A DNA stretch of 64,000 bases from Fistulifera solaris (lineage: Eukaryota > Bacillariophyta > Bacillariophyceae > Naviculales > Stauroneidaceae): the NCBI GenBank assembly GCA_030295235.1, contig AP026133.1, positions 434,001 through 498,000 of the forward strand, written 5' to 3'. The position numbers and the translations under genes are program-made. The notes under the pieces are model-generated. The model saw only the letters and a program-made list of their open reading frames with translations. It had not been told where the DNA came from and did not search any database. Shown here in pieces: positions 37,591 through 47,909 of the stretch. The number at the start of each line of letters is the position of its first letter. The first letter of the stretch is position 1.

Positions 37591-37968
37591 GTTACAGCGG
37601 TGTTCCGTAAGGCTTAATAAATAGAATAAATAGAAGTGAAAGGAACGACGGTAAGAGGCGATTGGTTCCGACCTGTGTGTATCTTCGTTCGTTTTATCTT
37701 TTTCTTCTACATCATGTATTCGGTGGAGGACGAGAAAAGCGTACGGGCGGTCGAGAACAGACGGTAGGTACAGAAGACGGTTTGTACATAGTAAAAAGAT
37801 GGACCGGTACCGGTATTTCTTTCCTTAGTTCTTCTTTACAAGGTACGCGCAAAACGAACAGCTCATTTTCCCTCGCTTTCAAACAAAACTACAAACGAAG
37901 CTTGCGCTTTCAATAATTATGAGTATTCATTCGTTATTCACCTACAAACACACACACTCTGAGTAATA
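37591..37968. promoter_or_regulatory. Divergent promoter region of C9orf85-like and PET100-like genes
   Basis: 378 bp without a gene. It contains ACCGGTACCGGT at 37803-37814, one of three GTAC-rich tracts near gene starts in this window, and a CA-rich stretch just before the PET100-like ATG. Confidence 0.4.
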
Positions 37969-38310
37969 ATGGCAAAAGGAAAACAAGGGCTTTATTTAGA
38001 AAGCTGGAAATTTGCCGTCTACTTGGCGGTTCCCATTGCTGCTTCGTGGTACTATTCCGACCCCCAACGACAAAAGGAATCGGCCGACTACTGGCAATAC
38101 GTAAAATATCCTGCTAATCCCAATGTAAATATGAAAGAACAAATCGAAGTCTTGGCTGCCCAGCAAAAGCAAAGGAATGCGTATCGAGAACAAATGAAAG
38201 AATTGCAAGCGCAAGCCGCGCGGGCGGAACAAGCGAGAGCAGAAACATCACAAAGACGATGGTGGAACTGGAAAGGATTTGGGAGAGAGAAGAGTGCTAC
38301 CGAGAGTTAA
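37969..38310 (+). CDS. PET100-like cytochrome c oxidase assembly factor
   Basis: The 113-residue protein starts MAKGKQGLYLESWKFAVYLA, with a single membrane segment (FAVYLAVPIAASWYY, about residues 15-29). After it come a YPANPN stretch and a charged coiled-coil-like helix (KQRNAYREQMKELQAQAARA). The layout (LE.fK..iYl..P.a near the N-terminus, then a short charged tail) matches PET100, an inner mitochondrial membrane protein needed to assemble complex IV. The tail is longer than in human PET100. Small size makes the call moderate; other small inner-membrane assembly factors could look alike. Confidence 0.6.
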   Translation: MAKGKQGLYLESWKFAVYLAVPIAASWYYSDPQRQKESADYWQYVKYPANPNVNMKEQIEVLAAQQKQRNAYREQMKELQAQAARAEQARAETSQRRWWNWKGFGREKSATES

Positions 38311-38462
38311 TGAAAAAGGAATAAAGTAAACGAGGACATAAGCCATGTCGATCTTTGTTGCTAAACGAATGGTAACCTAGGGAAGAAAGTGTTGGATACA
38401 AAGTAGAATCCAGATCAAATCAATCGCACAAAACAAATGTATAGCTTTATCTTTATTCATAT

Positions 38463-39810
38463 CTATAGCTGAAACGACGTTTCTTCTTCCATCACTGGCT
38501 CTTCCTCCTCTATCTCTTCATTCAACGGGATCATCACCTTCTCTTCGTCCTCGTCCTCTACAAGCAAAGGAGGAGGTTGAGAGGTCATCGCATCACCACA
38601 ATCACGCAAGGAATTCTTGGCCAAATGCCACAGAGGCATCAAACGGAACGGTTCCTCGCAAAAATGACTAATTTCATCAATTCCTAATGTGCAATACCCT
38701 AACGTGGCCGTTGTGATGATAGTGGCGACGCTATCGAGCATGTTGGTGCCCCGTAGCGCCAATGGCAGATGAAAGAGATAAAACAGCAAAAGCCGGGCCG
38801 TGTGCGTCGTATAAACGGGAGGAATCGGGCTGGCTTGAATTCGTTCGGTAATCATGATGCAGTAATTCAATTGCTGTACGTTGTGATCCAGTCGAGAGGC
38901 TTCCGATGTTGTCAATAAACCCCGTGACAACATGTGCGCAAAAATTTGTCGCAGTCGAGTCACGACGGCCACAGGTCGTTTTCGTTGCTGCAAAATATAA
39001 GCCGCGTCGGCACTCAAGCTGTCAGCGAATGATTTCTTTTCTTTCGGGGAACACGGCAACATGACACGAAGTATATCTTCATCGGTACCATTGACTTCCC
39101 TCGCCCCGCAGAAATCCTTTCAGCAACCACGCAAAGAGAGCTACATGCCGAGCAGCTTTGAGTCCAAGAGCTTGATCTTTCGGATACACATTGGAGGCAA
39201 TTAATTGCGCCATATCGCGTGTGTAGAGTACGACTTTGCCGAAAGCCAATCGACCTTCGTTCAATCGACTGAGACCTTGATTCGATCGGAGCGTCAATAA
39301 AGCGGCCACGAATGTACTGACGAGCGAAAGTGGGGCCATGGATATTATGTGGGTGGGTGCCGCGATGTGGTCGTAGAACCAACACGCGAGGCAAGTCCAA
39401 ACCATCAAAACCGCCAACGGAGGAGCAACCCGGGCTAATACGCGACTTCTATGAAAGGCTAAAATGTGATCAATATATCTTCGTCGTGAACTGTGTCTCT
39501 TCCATTCTTCCAAAGTCCATGTGTTGGTGAAGGATCGTTTGCGGTGATGCATTTTCGGCACGGTAGGGTCGTAGTAACTGGACCGAAGTTCGAGAACTTT
39601 TTGAATGTCTTGGGCATACTTCTGCAGTGAATCACCAGAATAATCCATTACGCTAGAGCATCTGACAGGGAAGTAATTGTTGTAATTTTGTTGAGTTCGT
39701 GTTGACGATATCTTCCAGCTGGGTTGATTATGCCGACGAAAAATCGTCAAATGAACATAGGCATCACATGTTGTCGAACAAAAACCGAAAAAGATGAGCG
39801 TAAAACGCAT
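38463..39810 (-). CDS. Bestrophin-like anion channel with signal peptide (one frameshift)
   Basis: The ATG at 39810 opens MRFTLIFFGFCSTTCDAYVH, a signal peptide. The body matches the bestrophin/UPF0187 family: RSRVLARVAPPLAVLMVWTC, then LLTLRSNQGLSRLNEGRLAF (the fR.n.a..R..E.R core), and near the end CTLGIDEISHFCEEPFRLMP (the family E-x-PF motif). The frame slips in the C run 39104-39107; removing one base gives 448 codons. The C-terminal tail is acidic. Bestrophins pass Cl- or HCO3-, and some algal members feed bicarbonate to the thylakoid lumen near Rubisco. Plastid location here is possible but the cleavage site (CDA|YV) lacks the usual Phe. The 5' flank has TGACGT and ACGTCA elements. Confidence 0.75.
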
Positions 39811-40743
39811 TCTAACGTGAATGCGCTCGTCGCTCTTTCGACCTTTTGAACTAAATTTGATCGCCAACAGCAATATTCAGAAGATTTGTTCTCTTTTGAT
39901 TTCTTTGGAGGGAGTTATTGTAAACAAATGCTTCTTTCTGCTCTTAAAAATGTTTGTCGTTGTCGTTGTCGTTGTCGTTGAAAAACAATAAACGGACTTC
40001 GTCTTTGTGGTGACCACGTTGCGTGACGTATGTAAGTAAGAAGAAGTGTACTTAGGACATCTTGATTGAAGACGTCATCACAATGTTCCGAGTTGTCAAG
40101 GGTCAAGGAGCTGGTATGAACTTTACCACGACTGCTTGAGGAGTCAGGACTAGTCATGATTTCTCGTTCTCGTGTCATAAAGACACGAATGACAAATAAT
40201 GATCTTCTATTCTAAAAGTAACTATAGAATGTAAAATGTCTTCTTTTCATTTATTCTAGGCCGCTTAGAGTCCCTGAACACAAAACACGGAGCGAGGGTC
40301 CACTGGATATCAGCTATTTATCCGGAAGGAGTGCACTTGGCGTCAGCAACTAGGATTCTCAATTGTGTTAAAGGATGCCTTGGTAAAATTGTTTCATTCG
40401 TCGAGTTGCTATCCTTTTTCGTTGGCACTGTATCCGTACCATTCGTATTCACGGTCGACAAATTTTAAGTCTGTCAGGCGTACGTCACCGTAGCCGACGC
40501 AAGCCGCACGGAGGACGGATGTACCCGGTACAGTACAAGTACACTTGTACCTGGTACGGTACCGTACCTTTTTCCCTGTTCGTGTTCGTTCGCTCTTTCG
40601 CCTTTTTTTTAGGTTTGTCATTTTCGTTTCATCGTTTTCCTTCTGCCGTCGAGACCATTTGGAACATTTACACGACATAAAAATACACATTTTGCAAGTT
40701 AGCTGTATTAAAACCGTCCGAAACTACGACGAACAAGAGTAGC
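39811..40743. promoter_or_regulatory. Divergent intergenic region of bestrophin-like and carrier genes, with CRE-type elements
   Basis: TGACGT at 40024-40029 and ACGTCA at 40072-40077 lie 214 and 262 bp upstream of the bestrophin-like ATG. A TGTCGT microsatellite sits at 39955-39980. A perfect hairpin (CGTGTCATAAAGACACG) lies near 40171-40187. A GTAC-rich, partly palindromic tract at 40521-40568 is about 180 bp upstream of the carrier ATG. No gene is supported. Confidence 0.5.
39955..39980. repeat. (TGTCGT)n microsatellite
   Basis: Four hexamer copies in a row plus a partial one, in the 5' flank of the bestrophin-like gene. Confidence 0.85.
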
Positions 40744-41571
40744 ATGGGCGGTACGAAAGATTATCCTCGCGAATATCTCATTGCCTCGGCTTTGGCCGCT
40801 ACTATCAATTACCCTTTGTGGCGTGCTTCCGCCATAGGACAATCAGGATTTGTGGTGGAATCGGCTCGGATCCCGGCGATTTTGTCTCCGTATGTCCACG
40901 CCTTTGCCCCGCCGTACAAGGGTGCTCTGGCCACAGTACTGGGAATGACCTGGGCTCGGGCGGCCATCTTCTGGGGTTCCGATTACGGAAAAGAGCAACT
41001 GATGCAAATGGGCATTGCCGAGAGCGTGGCCACGGTTCTGCCTCCGTTGTTAGTCAGTACGATTGTACAATGCGTCAATATGCCGCTCGTGCGAGCGACC
41101 ATTACAATTCAAGACCCGCAATCGAAATTGCCGAATGTGGCTGCGGCCTTGCGTTACATTCATCAAACACACGGTTGGGCGGGACTTTGGCACGGTACAT
41201 CGGCGGGTGTCTTAAAAACAGTTCCCAAATACTGTACCGCCGTCGTTGTCAAGGGATTCATGGAAGATTGGTTGCCGCCACCGACCGATCCGTCCGAGCG
41301 ATTGTGGCGGTCCGCCTATAAAAGTGCGGCGGCCGGTATTGCCGGAGCGGCATTGACCAATCCACTCGATGTCATTCGCAACGAAATGTTCAAAACCAAT
41401 CTTGAAATGACTCCTACGGTGCAAAAGCTGTGGCGAGAGTTGGGTGTGCGTTTCTTGGGGCGGGGACTGGGCAAGAACATGATTGCCGTGGCGATTCCTG
41501 TAGCTTGCACAATATTCTTTACGGATGCTTTGGTTCACCAAACTCAACAGCAGCAACAGCGCGTCATTTGA
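40744..41571 (+). CDS. Mitochondrial carrier (SLC25-like) protein
   Basis: The 275-residue frame has the three-fold architecture of the mitochondrial carrier family in a diverged form. The clearest signature is NPLDVIRNEMF near residues 206-216, which fits the Px[DE]xx[RK] motif of the third repeat. HGWAGLWHGTSAGVLKTVPK matches the matrix-helix G-x-G-x-x-x-G region of repeat two. The first repeat (NYPLWRASAIGQSG) keeps the proline but loses the charged residues. Substrate cannot be inferred. No frameshift. Expected in the inner mitochondrial membrane, although plastid members exist. The C-terminus is a short Gln-run. Confidence 0.75.
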   Translation: MGGTKDYPREYLIASALAATINYPLWRASAIGQSGFVVESARIPAILSPYVHAFAPPYKGALATVLGMTWARAAIFWGSDYGKEQLMQMGIAESVATVLPPLLVSTIVQCVNMPLVRATITIQDPQSKLPNVAAALRYIHQTHGWAGLWHGTSAGVLKTVPKYCTAVVVKGFMEDWLPPPTDPSERLWRSAYKSAAAGIAGAALTNPLDVIRNEMFKTNLEMTPTVQKLWRELGVRFLGRGLGKNMIAVAIPVACTIFFTDALVHQTQQQQQRVI

Positions 41572-42193
41572 ACGAAAGAAGATAAGACGGCAATTCTTTT
41601 GTCTACCTCCTTGCTCGTACCTGGCAATTCGTCGAGCCGCATTTGACGCAAATTCGGATCTTTCTTGCGATGCCAACACTTACAACAACTCGTTTCACGT
41701 ATTGTTGCATTTAAAGTGATCTCCAGTACAAGTACTTCTCCGTCATGACGATCCGTGTACTCTCAATTCAATTTCTCGAGAAGAGAATATACGATGGAAA
41801 AGTGAGCAACTACGTCAACAAGGACTTGAAGCCATGAATCGAGTCCATTTGTCGGCTTTCCCAATAATACTTCCTTCGTAGAATACGAACTGTTAGCAAT
41901 ATTTGCAAAATATATCTTTCGATCGGATCTAGACGACATTATTTTACTTTAGTCCCAGAACTTTAGAAAATGCGTCGTCGTAGTTTTTCTTTTCTCATGA
42001 CCGGATTTCAGTCATGATCGAAGAGGCACTTTGTTATACAAGAGATGCAACACTTCATCGATCATCCGTTGATGACTTTTTTCTACTTGCTGTCAACCGA
42101 TCGAACATTAAAACAAAAGACAACAGAATTTGGTTGATTCATAAAGCCGTTCCACCTGCAAAAGGAAGCCGTGTATGATTTTGTAAATCAATA
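41572..42193. other. Intergenic, no gene seen
   Basis: 622 bp without a supported gene. ACGTCA lies at 41812-41817. A copy of the dispersed motif (TCATGA, then ATTTCAGTCATGA) lies at 41995-42017. Confidence 0.4.
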
Positions 42194-43267
42194 ATGACGG
42201 ATATACCCCGCACCAGACGAGGCAAAAAAATCGAGGCAGCGAGTAGTGTGACATGGTCGAATCTTTCTGACGACGACGACGACGACAACAACAACAACAA
42301 CGACTCGACCTTGGCGCTGCCCCAACTCCCTGAAGAACTCTTTTTTCGCATTTCTTCTTTCCTCGATGTCATTTCGCTGGTCGATATGGGAACTACAAAC
42401 CGTTACTATCACGCACTTTGTCAAAGCAATCCAGCCGGATGGACGAATCTGTGTCTGCACTTGTGGAGAACGAAAATTCACGTCGCACCCGAAGCACGCG
42501 CATTAATACAGGAAAATGCACTCGAAGCTTACCGAGTGGCGTGTGCAGATGCGACGCAGCGTTCTTATGTCACGAAACACGAATTTTGTTACAATCCTGA
42601 CACGCATCAAGGGACCGTGTGGAGTTTCCGTTTCAAAGAGAGTGCCGGTGCCGATTGGACCTCGGTAGATCCATGGTATCGAGGATTGCCGTGTCGACAA
42701 ATGGTGTTTTTGGAATCGGGAAAAGGCATGCAATATGTTAACGATAATAATAATGATGAAGAAAGTCCACGCCTCCTCGATCCGCCCGTTCCTATTGCCT
42801 GGAGATTTTTGACACGCCCCATGGATTTGCCACAACGACCATTGGGAAGTTATGTTCGATTCACGGTAGCGGGACGGGATGTTCCGACGTACAGTGTGCG
42901 TCGATCACCCAATGGGAATTGGGGCTTTGTGATGGAGTCGTGTTGGGGGTTGTACGCCAGCTACCCTTTGCCACCGCGTCGGAAGAAGATACTGCGCCGT
43001 GCGGGAGAAGAACCGACGTGGATCCATGCCGACGAGGAGGAGTCGACGGCTCATTCCTCCCATGACCATTGGCGGAACAAACGAATTCGAACAATCGGAC
43101 ATCCACACGCTACGTTGTCTCACGACCCCTTGCAGGATGACTCGCAATTGTTAATAACGAACGAAATTCAGTGGCGCGAGGCTTTTCTTTATAATGTGGG
43201 AGCTCGTGTTCTACCGGAAGGTGACCAAGCCATTGACGATTTTGATCGAGCGTGGGGCGGCGTATGA
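42194..43267 (+). CDS. F-box protein
   Basis: The 357-residue protein has a low-complexity Asp/Asn stretch (SDDDDDDNNNNND) followed by an F-box: LPQLPEELFFRISSFLDVIS, then LVDMGTTNRYYHALCQSNPAG and WTNLCLHLW, about residues 42-90. F-box proteins join substrates to SCF ubiquitin ligases through Skp1. The remainder (about 260 residues) contains no repeat domain that I recognise, but a Trp/Tyr-rich section (YSVRRSPNGNWGFVMESCWG) suggests a beta-rich substrate-binding part. No signal peptide or membrane segment. The frame is intact. Confidence 0.75.
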   Translation: MTDIPRTRRGKKIEAASSVTWSNLSDDDDDDNNNNNDSTLALPQLPEELFFRISSFLDVISLVDMGTTNRYYHALCQSNPAGWTNLCLHLWRTKIHVAPEARALIQENALEAYRVACADATQRSYVTKHEFCYNPDTHQGTVWSFRFKESAGADWTSVDPWYRGLPCRQMVFLESGKGMQYVNDNNNDEESPRLLDPPVPIAWRFLTRPMDLPQRPLGSYVRFTVAGRDVPTYSVRRSPNGNWGFVMESCWGLYASYPLPPRRKKILRRAGEEPTWIHADEEESTAHSSHDHWRNKRIRTIGHPHATLSHDPLQDDSQLLITNEIQWREAFLYNVGARVLPEGDQAIDDFDRAWGGV

Positions 43268-43687
43268 TGCCAAATGATGTAATGTGCATTGTTGCTTAGC
43301 CAACGAAGCCCTTCAAAGAAAACGACACGCGGACATTCGCTCTGCATATGCTGTGGGTAGCGTGAAATCGAATATAATTAGAATATGGCCTCTCTTGGTG
43401 CGATTGGTTCGTCTAGCAATGAAGAATCATCAAAATGCTGAACGAGGGTCAATTTACAAACACATTCGAGTTTAAAGAATACGATACGAGAAAGAGAATC
43501 AGCTCAAGGACTCCGGCCTACGCAATAATTTTCATCTACGGCTATTGCAATAGCCCATAATTTTGTTGAACACAGGCCAAAAAAAAGAGAAAAATTCTGT
43601 TGACGGAATGATACTTAGTTACAACAACAAGCTATCCAAGTACGAGAGGATCTGTGTTCAACGGTTAGACTGCACAAGCCATCATTT
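43268..43687. other. Intergenic, no gene seen
   Basis: 420 bp between the 3' ends of the convergent F-box and rhodanese genes. Only short ORFs without recognisable protein. Confidence 0.4.
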
Positions 43688-44056
43688 TTATTTCGCTCCA
43701 TACACAGCCCAGCAATCCGTTTCTTTGGGTCCGCCACCGTTGATTACTTTGACAAAGCCGTTCTTTTCTAAATACTCCTTGGCCATTTGTCCTCGACTAC
43801 CCGCACCACAATGAGTAATAATGGGTGTATCTTTCGGGACCGAGGGAAGAGGCATCTGATCCGTGGTTCGATCCCAAACCAAATTGATTGCTTTCGGTCG
43901 GTACGTCTCGGACGGTAAAGCGGTCCGAGCAATGCTCTTCACGTCTTCTCCGTCCGGGTCTGGACTGCGAACATCGACAACGAGCAGCCGATCGCCGGCC
44001 TCCGCGACAAATGTTTCCAGTTCTTCGGCGGATGCGACTCCTTCTTTGCGTGTCAT
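43688..44056 (-). CDS. Single-domain rhodanese-like protein
   Basis: The 122-residue frame is one rhodanese fold: LLVVDVRSPDPDGEDV (active-site entry with DVR), IARTALPSETYRPKAINLVW, and the catalytic loop PIITHCGAGSRGQMA with its Cys. The end has VINGGG. The loop (CGAGSRG) is six residues after the Cys, as in single-domain sulfurtransferases. No leader is visible, so it may be cytosolic, although an upstream exon cannot be excluded. It is divergent from the peptide deformylase. The ATG at 44056 is preferred because it is directly followed by the domain. Confidence 0.8.
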   Translation of the reverse strand: MTRKEGVASAEELETFVAEAGDRLLVVDVRSPDPDGEDVKSIARTALPSETYRPKAINLVWDRTTDQMPLPSVPKDTPIITHCGAGSRGQMAKEYLEKNGFVKVINGGGPKETDCWAVYGAK

Positions 44057-44361
44057 GATACAATGTCACCCTTGACGTTTTCTGTTTTTTGTTGAAGATG
44101 GAAGATGAATCAATGAGCAAAGGAAAGGCAGTTATTATTGTTATTGTGAAAAAGGAGGAACGTGCGTAAAAATAGTGCGGTACAATAAGTATATGACGTA
44201 GTAGTAGACCTCGCGCACCTCTTTGTCGTACCGCCATAAGAATCGTCAACTTTCAACATACTCCGTACTACAGCATTATTTTTATAAACAACAATCCTCA
44301 AATGTAGTCAATCTTATCTTATTACGAATGAAAAACGTTTGTAATCATTTTCTAACAAGCG
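44057..44361. promoter_or_regulatory. Divergent promoter of rhodanese and peptide deformylase genes
   Basis: 305 bp between the two ATG codons. TGACGT occurs at 44073-44078 and again at 44194-44199. Confidence 0.4.
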
Positions 44362-45255
44362 ATGCCTTTCACATATGTTCGCTACAGAGGAGTCGTCCAG
44401 GTCCAGCGTGGTCTCGTCATAGGGTGGTTGTGCATCTTGACATTCCCGATGGATGCGCTAAAACCAGTCGTTTTTTGTCGACGTGCTTTTCTCACCACGA
44501 CCCTCTCCGTTCCCTTGCAATCGATTCTCTCTCCTTCGCTCTCAGTATTATTAGCACCGGAAGTTGACAATCCTTTGGAATCAACGCCTTTGAACAACAA
44601 TTCACCAGTCTTGGTAGATTCGGATTCTTCTTGGATCGGTACCAATCTCCCCCGCATCAGCCTCACGCATGCTTCTACATCCACCACGATGACAGTGTGG
44701 CCCATGGGACGATGGCCGGATCCGGTACTCCGCCAACCGGCCGAACCCGTGTCATCCGAATTCTTTGGATCGACAGAATTGCAAAATGCCTGTTGGCTTT
44801 TACAAAACACAGCTCGACATTATCATGCCGTCGGATTGGCGGCACAACAATGTGGTGTAAATGCCCGCATCGTGTACTTGGAGCGTCCTTTTTTTAGAAG
44901 TCTTACGATGGTCAATCCCCACATCGTGCAACGTTCTCCGGAAACCAAAATGCGGGTGTGGACGGAACACTGTCTGGTGTTACCCCCAACGTTCGCGGCC
45001 ACGGTCTTGCGAGATGCCTGGATTACTGTCGAATACCAAGAAGCGTCAACGGGAACATGGAAGATTGTAACCTTGCGGGGTGAATGGGCACGAGCGGCAC
45101 AGCACGAATTGGATCACGATCGAGGGATTCTGGTGACCGATCATGTGGAATTATCCGAATTGGAGAATGATCTTATGCGATCCATAGAAACAGCGGGACA
45201 CGCGGGCCGTATGGAATTGGCTTACAGTAGGGCAGTGGAGAAGTCGGCTTTCTAA
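44362..45255 (+). CDS. Peptide deformylase with altered motifs
   Basis: Peptide deformylase removes formyl groups from N-terminal Met of organelle-made proteins. The 297-residue protein has an N-terminal extension of about 100 residues with hydrophobic and Arg/Thr-rich parts, fitting an organelle leader. Motif 1 is AVGLAAQQCG (usual GLAAPQ). Motif 2 is EHCLVLP (usual EGCLS), keeping the metal-binding Cys. Motif 3 is QHELDHDRGILVTDH, with the full HExxH. The two substitutions, Pro to Gln and Gly to His, sit next to catalytic residues and are unusual, so specificity or activity may differ. A second possible start is the Met at residue 30. Confidence 0.8.
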   Translation: MPFTYVRYRGVVQVQRGLVIGWLCILTFPMDALKPVVFCRRAFLTTTLSVPLQSILSPSLSVLLAPEVDNPLESTPLNNNSPVLVDSDSSWIGTNLPRISLTHASTSTTMTVWPMGRWPDPVLRQPAEPVSSEFFGSTELQNACWLLQNTARHYHAVGLAAQQCGVNARIVYLERPFFRSLTMVNPHIVQRSPETKMRVWTEHCLVLPPTFAATVLRDAWITVEYQEASTGTWKIVTLRGEWARAAQHELDHDRGILVTDHVELSELENDLMRSIETAGHAGRMELAYSRAVEKSAF

Positions 45256-46042
45256 ATTGGTCACAGTTTGATTCGACAACGATATAGAATTGCCACGGAG
45301 GCTTTAGACCCCGAATTGGCAAACTGCCTGTGGGGGTACATATCCAGGGCAAATCTACATTCACGCCAAATAGTCCAGGTTGGATCAAACCTCACATTCA
45401 ATTGTTGCAGCCTGGTAGTTCGAGCTCGACCCGTTCGTTGTCTCTCTGGTCTTCCTACGTATGACTTTTCAATATCATCGGGAATTCCTCCTTATGCGCG
45501 ATCGAATACTGGAGATACATCAGAGGGAAACCTACTCGTCCGTAATTCGTGTCTCTCTTTCAAGTGGGACTTCCACAAAAGCTATTCGAGCAGATTTTTT
45601 GTTGTTGTGGAACGGCGACACATAATTGCCCATTCAATTATAGTATAGTTATCATTGATATCACTTGAGACTCAAAAGGTCTAAAGTTGATCGTTCTATT
45701 TCTACTTAAGACCAGGAAGTCAGCTCGGCATTCATGATGAGTCCTTCTTTTTCATGAAAGCCACCGCGATTACCTCCTCATTCGTATATTATTGATTTGA
45801 GGAAAACAGACTAGATTTAGGCAAGATAGTGCATTTCGACATGTGAATTCATTGTTTTTTCTCTTTCGTTCTTTGTCTTTTGTTGACAGTTTGCTACTTT
45901 CTGTTGTAGACTTTGGAAACAGATGAAAGTGATATGAAGTAAGATCATCGAACAGAACGGTACACATGTACAAACTGTAAGTTCCGTATTCCCCGGCTTT
46001 GTGTCATGGTAGAGAAGAGGACTATCCATGTATTCCGTAAGA
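45256..46042. other. Intergenic, no gene seen
   Basis: 787 bp between convergent gene ends. An open frame of 126 codons at 45268-45648 shows no recognisable protein features. No repeats or RNA genes recognised. Confidence 0.4.
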
Positions 46043-46894
46043 CTAGCTGGTAATTGTGCCGAGCCAGGATCGGGCCTCCCATTTTCTGTTCCGACATTTT
46101 AATTCAATCCATCGACATTGATCGAAACAAGCTTGACTTATCCATAAAGTCAAATCCTTTTCATCTCTGTCAAATGCAACAGTTACACTGCCCGGTAATC
46201 CAAATGTATGCTTTGCGTTTCCTTCTAGTGTGCCGAGATCCCTAGGGATACACTTCTGATTCAGTGAATTCTCCATGGCGCGCAACTCCGGTCCAATCCA
46301 TCCCGACACCGAGCGAGCATCCAATCCTCCACCGTCGGCTCGACGACCTTCGGTACTAATTTCGGAGATTTTGCGTTCCAAATACAAAGAAATAGGTTTT
46401 TTGAGACTGCCCGTCTGTAAATCACAATTCAAAACGACCCGCGACCGATGATCTGGCTGCTGGAGCGCAAAGACGCATTCAACGCGTGACGTTTCCGGAG
46501 TAACGTACACACAAGCTGCGATGATTTCGTTCGTTTCCCACAATGGCGTTCCCAGTGTTTCATGGCGTTGCAACACCTCGAGATTGTCGAGCCCACATCC
46601 CGTTTCGGGCAATACGGTCAGAACGTGTCTTACTTCATTTTCTGACACCACTACTTCCAATGCCAAGGGTGCTTGTCCCCAATCGAGTAAGGCTTGAGGC
46701 ACATAAAATTCGGGTACCGGAATGTGCGTCCCATCGATATCGTATGTGGCATGATAACCCGCATAGTCGCTCATGTGATGGGATAAGGATCGGCGCGGTT
46801 GTCGTGTGGGTGACGAAAAGGCCGCACACAAGTCATTCCGGAAGATGGAAACGAGCAAGGGTAGAGCGACGGCTCCGTGCGACGAATGAATCAT
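46043..46894 (-). CDS. Unrecognised protein, possibly plastid-targeted
   Basis: Complete 283-residue frame, no slip. The start MIHSSHGAVALPLLVSIFRN followed by LCAAFSSPTRQPRRSLSH resembles a signal peptide with an AAF cleavage site and a Ser/Arg-rich transit part, as in diatom plastid precursors. The mature part looks beta-rich (EVVVSENEVRHVLTVLPETG; ITS-ended, ending WEARSWLGTITS). A lipocalin-like barrel such as those of plastid DUF proteins is possible, but I see no diagnostic motif. A TGACGT core lies 70 bp upstream at 46964-46969. Confidence 0.55.
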   Translation of the reverse strand: MIHSSHGAVALPLLVSIFRNDLCAAFSSPTRQPRRSLSHHMSDYAGYHATYDIDGTHIPVPEFYVPQALLDWGQAPLALEVVVSENEVRHVLTVLPETGCGLDNLEVLQRHETLGTPLWETNEIIAACVYVTPETSRVECVFALQQPDHRSRVVLNCDLQTGSLKKPISLYLERKISEISTEGRRADGGGLDARSVSGWIGPELRAMENSLNQKCIPRDLGTLEGNAKHTFGLPGSVTVAFDRDEKDLTLWISQACFDQCRWIELKCRNRKWEARSWLGTITS

Positions 46895-47340
46895 CCTTGA
46901 GAGGTTAGTTATTACAAATAAGTAAAACTCATATGATTACAATAAACTGCAACAAAAAAAGAATGACGTTACGTCGTTTTTCGTTCCGACCTCAAAAACA
47001 AGAACATGTCGCAGAACTACTTAAAGGGAGAGATGAAAACGAGTAACCTTATACGAAGCACGATTTGCTAGAGAGCAACATCAAAACGTTGTATCTTGTA
47101 TCTACTGTAAAGATTAGTTCAATGCTCGTGCCTTCTCACTTTTCGTCATAATTCCGACAGCAATCTTTCAGCAAGATTATTTCAGATCGCTTCTTTTCCC
47201 TTCGTTCTTGATCTAAAAACAGTATGGTCAACACAGGGAACATGACGAATTCGGAAGAATATAAAGGGAACTTGTATAGAGCAGCTGCATGCTCACCGCT
47301 GCTATTTAAAATTTAAAATCCAACAATATGAATTGGAAGT

Positions 47341-47372
47341 AGTGAGGAGTGAGGAGTGGGGAGTGGGGAGTG
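47341..47372. repeat. GAG(G/GG)AGT short tandem repeat
   Basis: Purine-only tandem units of 7-8 bp (GTGAGGA, GTGGGGA) repeated about four times. Confidence 0.75.
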
Positions 47373-47530
47373 AAAGCGGAGATGGAGTACCAGGTAAGGA
47401 GACGTTGGTTGTCGCAAGATTGATGAATCAGTAGGAAAATGAGAAGTTCCTGATTCCTGAGTCCTGAGATATCTTATTATTGTCACGCTGAACAAGAGCA
47501 AGAGCCAAGAGCTGATATTGCACAGAGCAA

Positions 47531-47558
47531 GATCGGCGGCGATCGGCGGCGATCGGCG
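47531..47558. repeat. GATCGGCGGC tandem repeat
   Basis: Two perfect decamers and a partial third, GC-rich in an AT-rich flank. Confidence 0.85.
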
Positions 47559-47909
47559 AGAAATCGTTTATTTGTCTGTACGGAGGCTGGACGGAGTCGT
47601 TTTGATGCTTGACTCTGTGCAGTATTTACAGGACATAAGACATACGGTTCTAGTATTTACGACACTTGTATCTGTGAATGGGAACCTTAAGAAGGTCGTG
47701 CATCATGAAAGACATGCGTGCGTCACGCGCTCCGTGATGCAAAAACGCTTGAAAATTGAATCGTACCAAATTAGAAACGGTTGGCGACTCCTAATTCCTA
47801 ATGCAAAGTGTCATCATCTCTCGAAGATCAGCATTCTTGCTCACTTTCTCTGCAAATCATCACAATATTTGAACTTTTGTCTTTTACCCCAAACCAGTAA
47901 CCCAAGATC

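Larger units (their letters stand above)
46895..47909. other. Intergenic with short tandem repeats
   Basis: About 1 kb without a supported gene. It contains TGACGT at 46964-46969, a GGGAGT/GAGGAGT pentamer-like array at 47341-47372 and a GATCGGCGGC repeat at 47531-47558. The 131-codon frame at 47518-47913 looks random and overlaps the last array. Confidence 0.45.

Noticed and set aside
45268-45648. 126-codon plus-strand frame
   Set aside because: No recognisable features, no upstream context and average composition.
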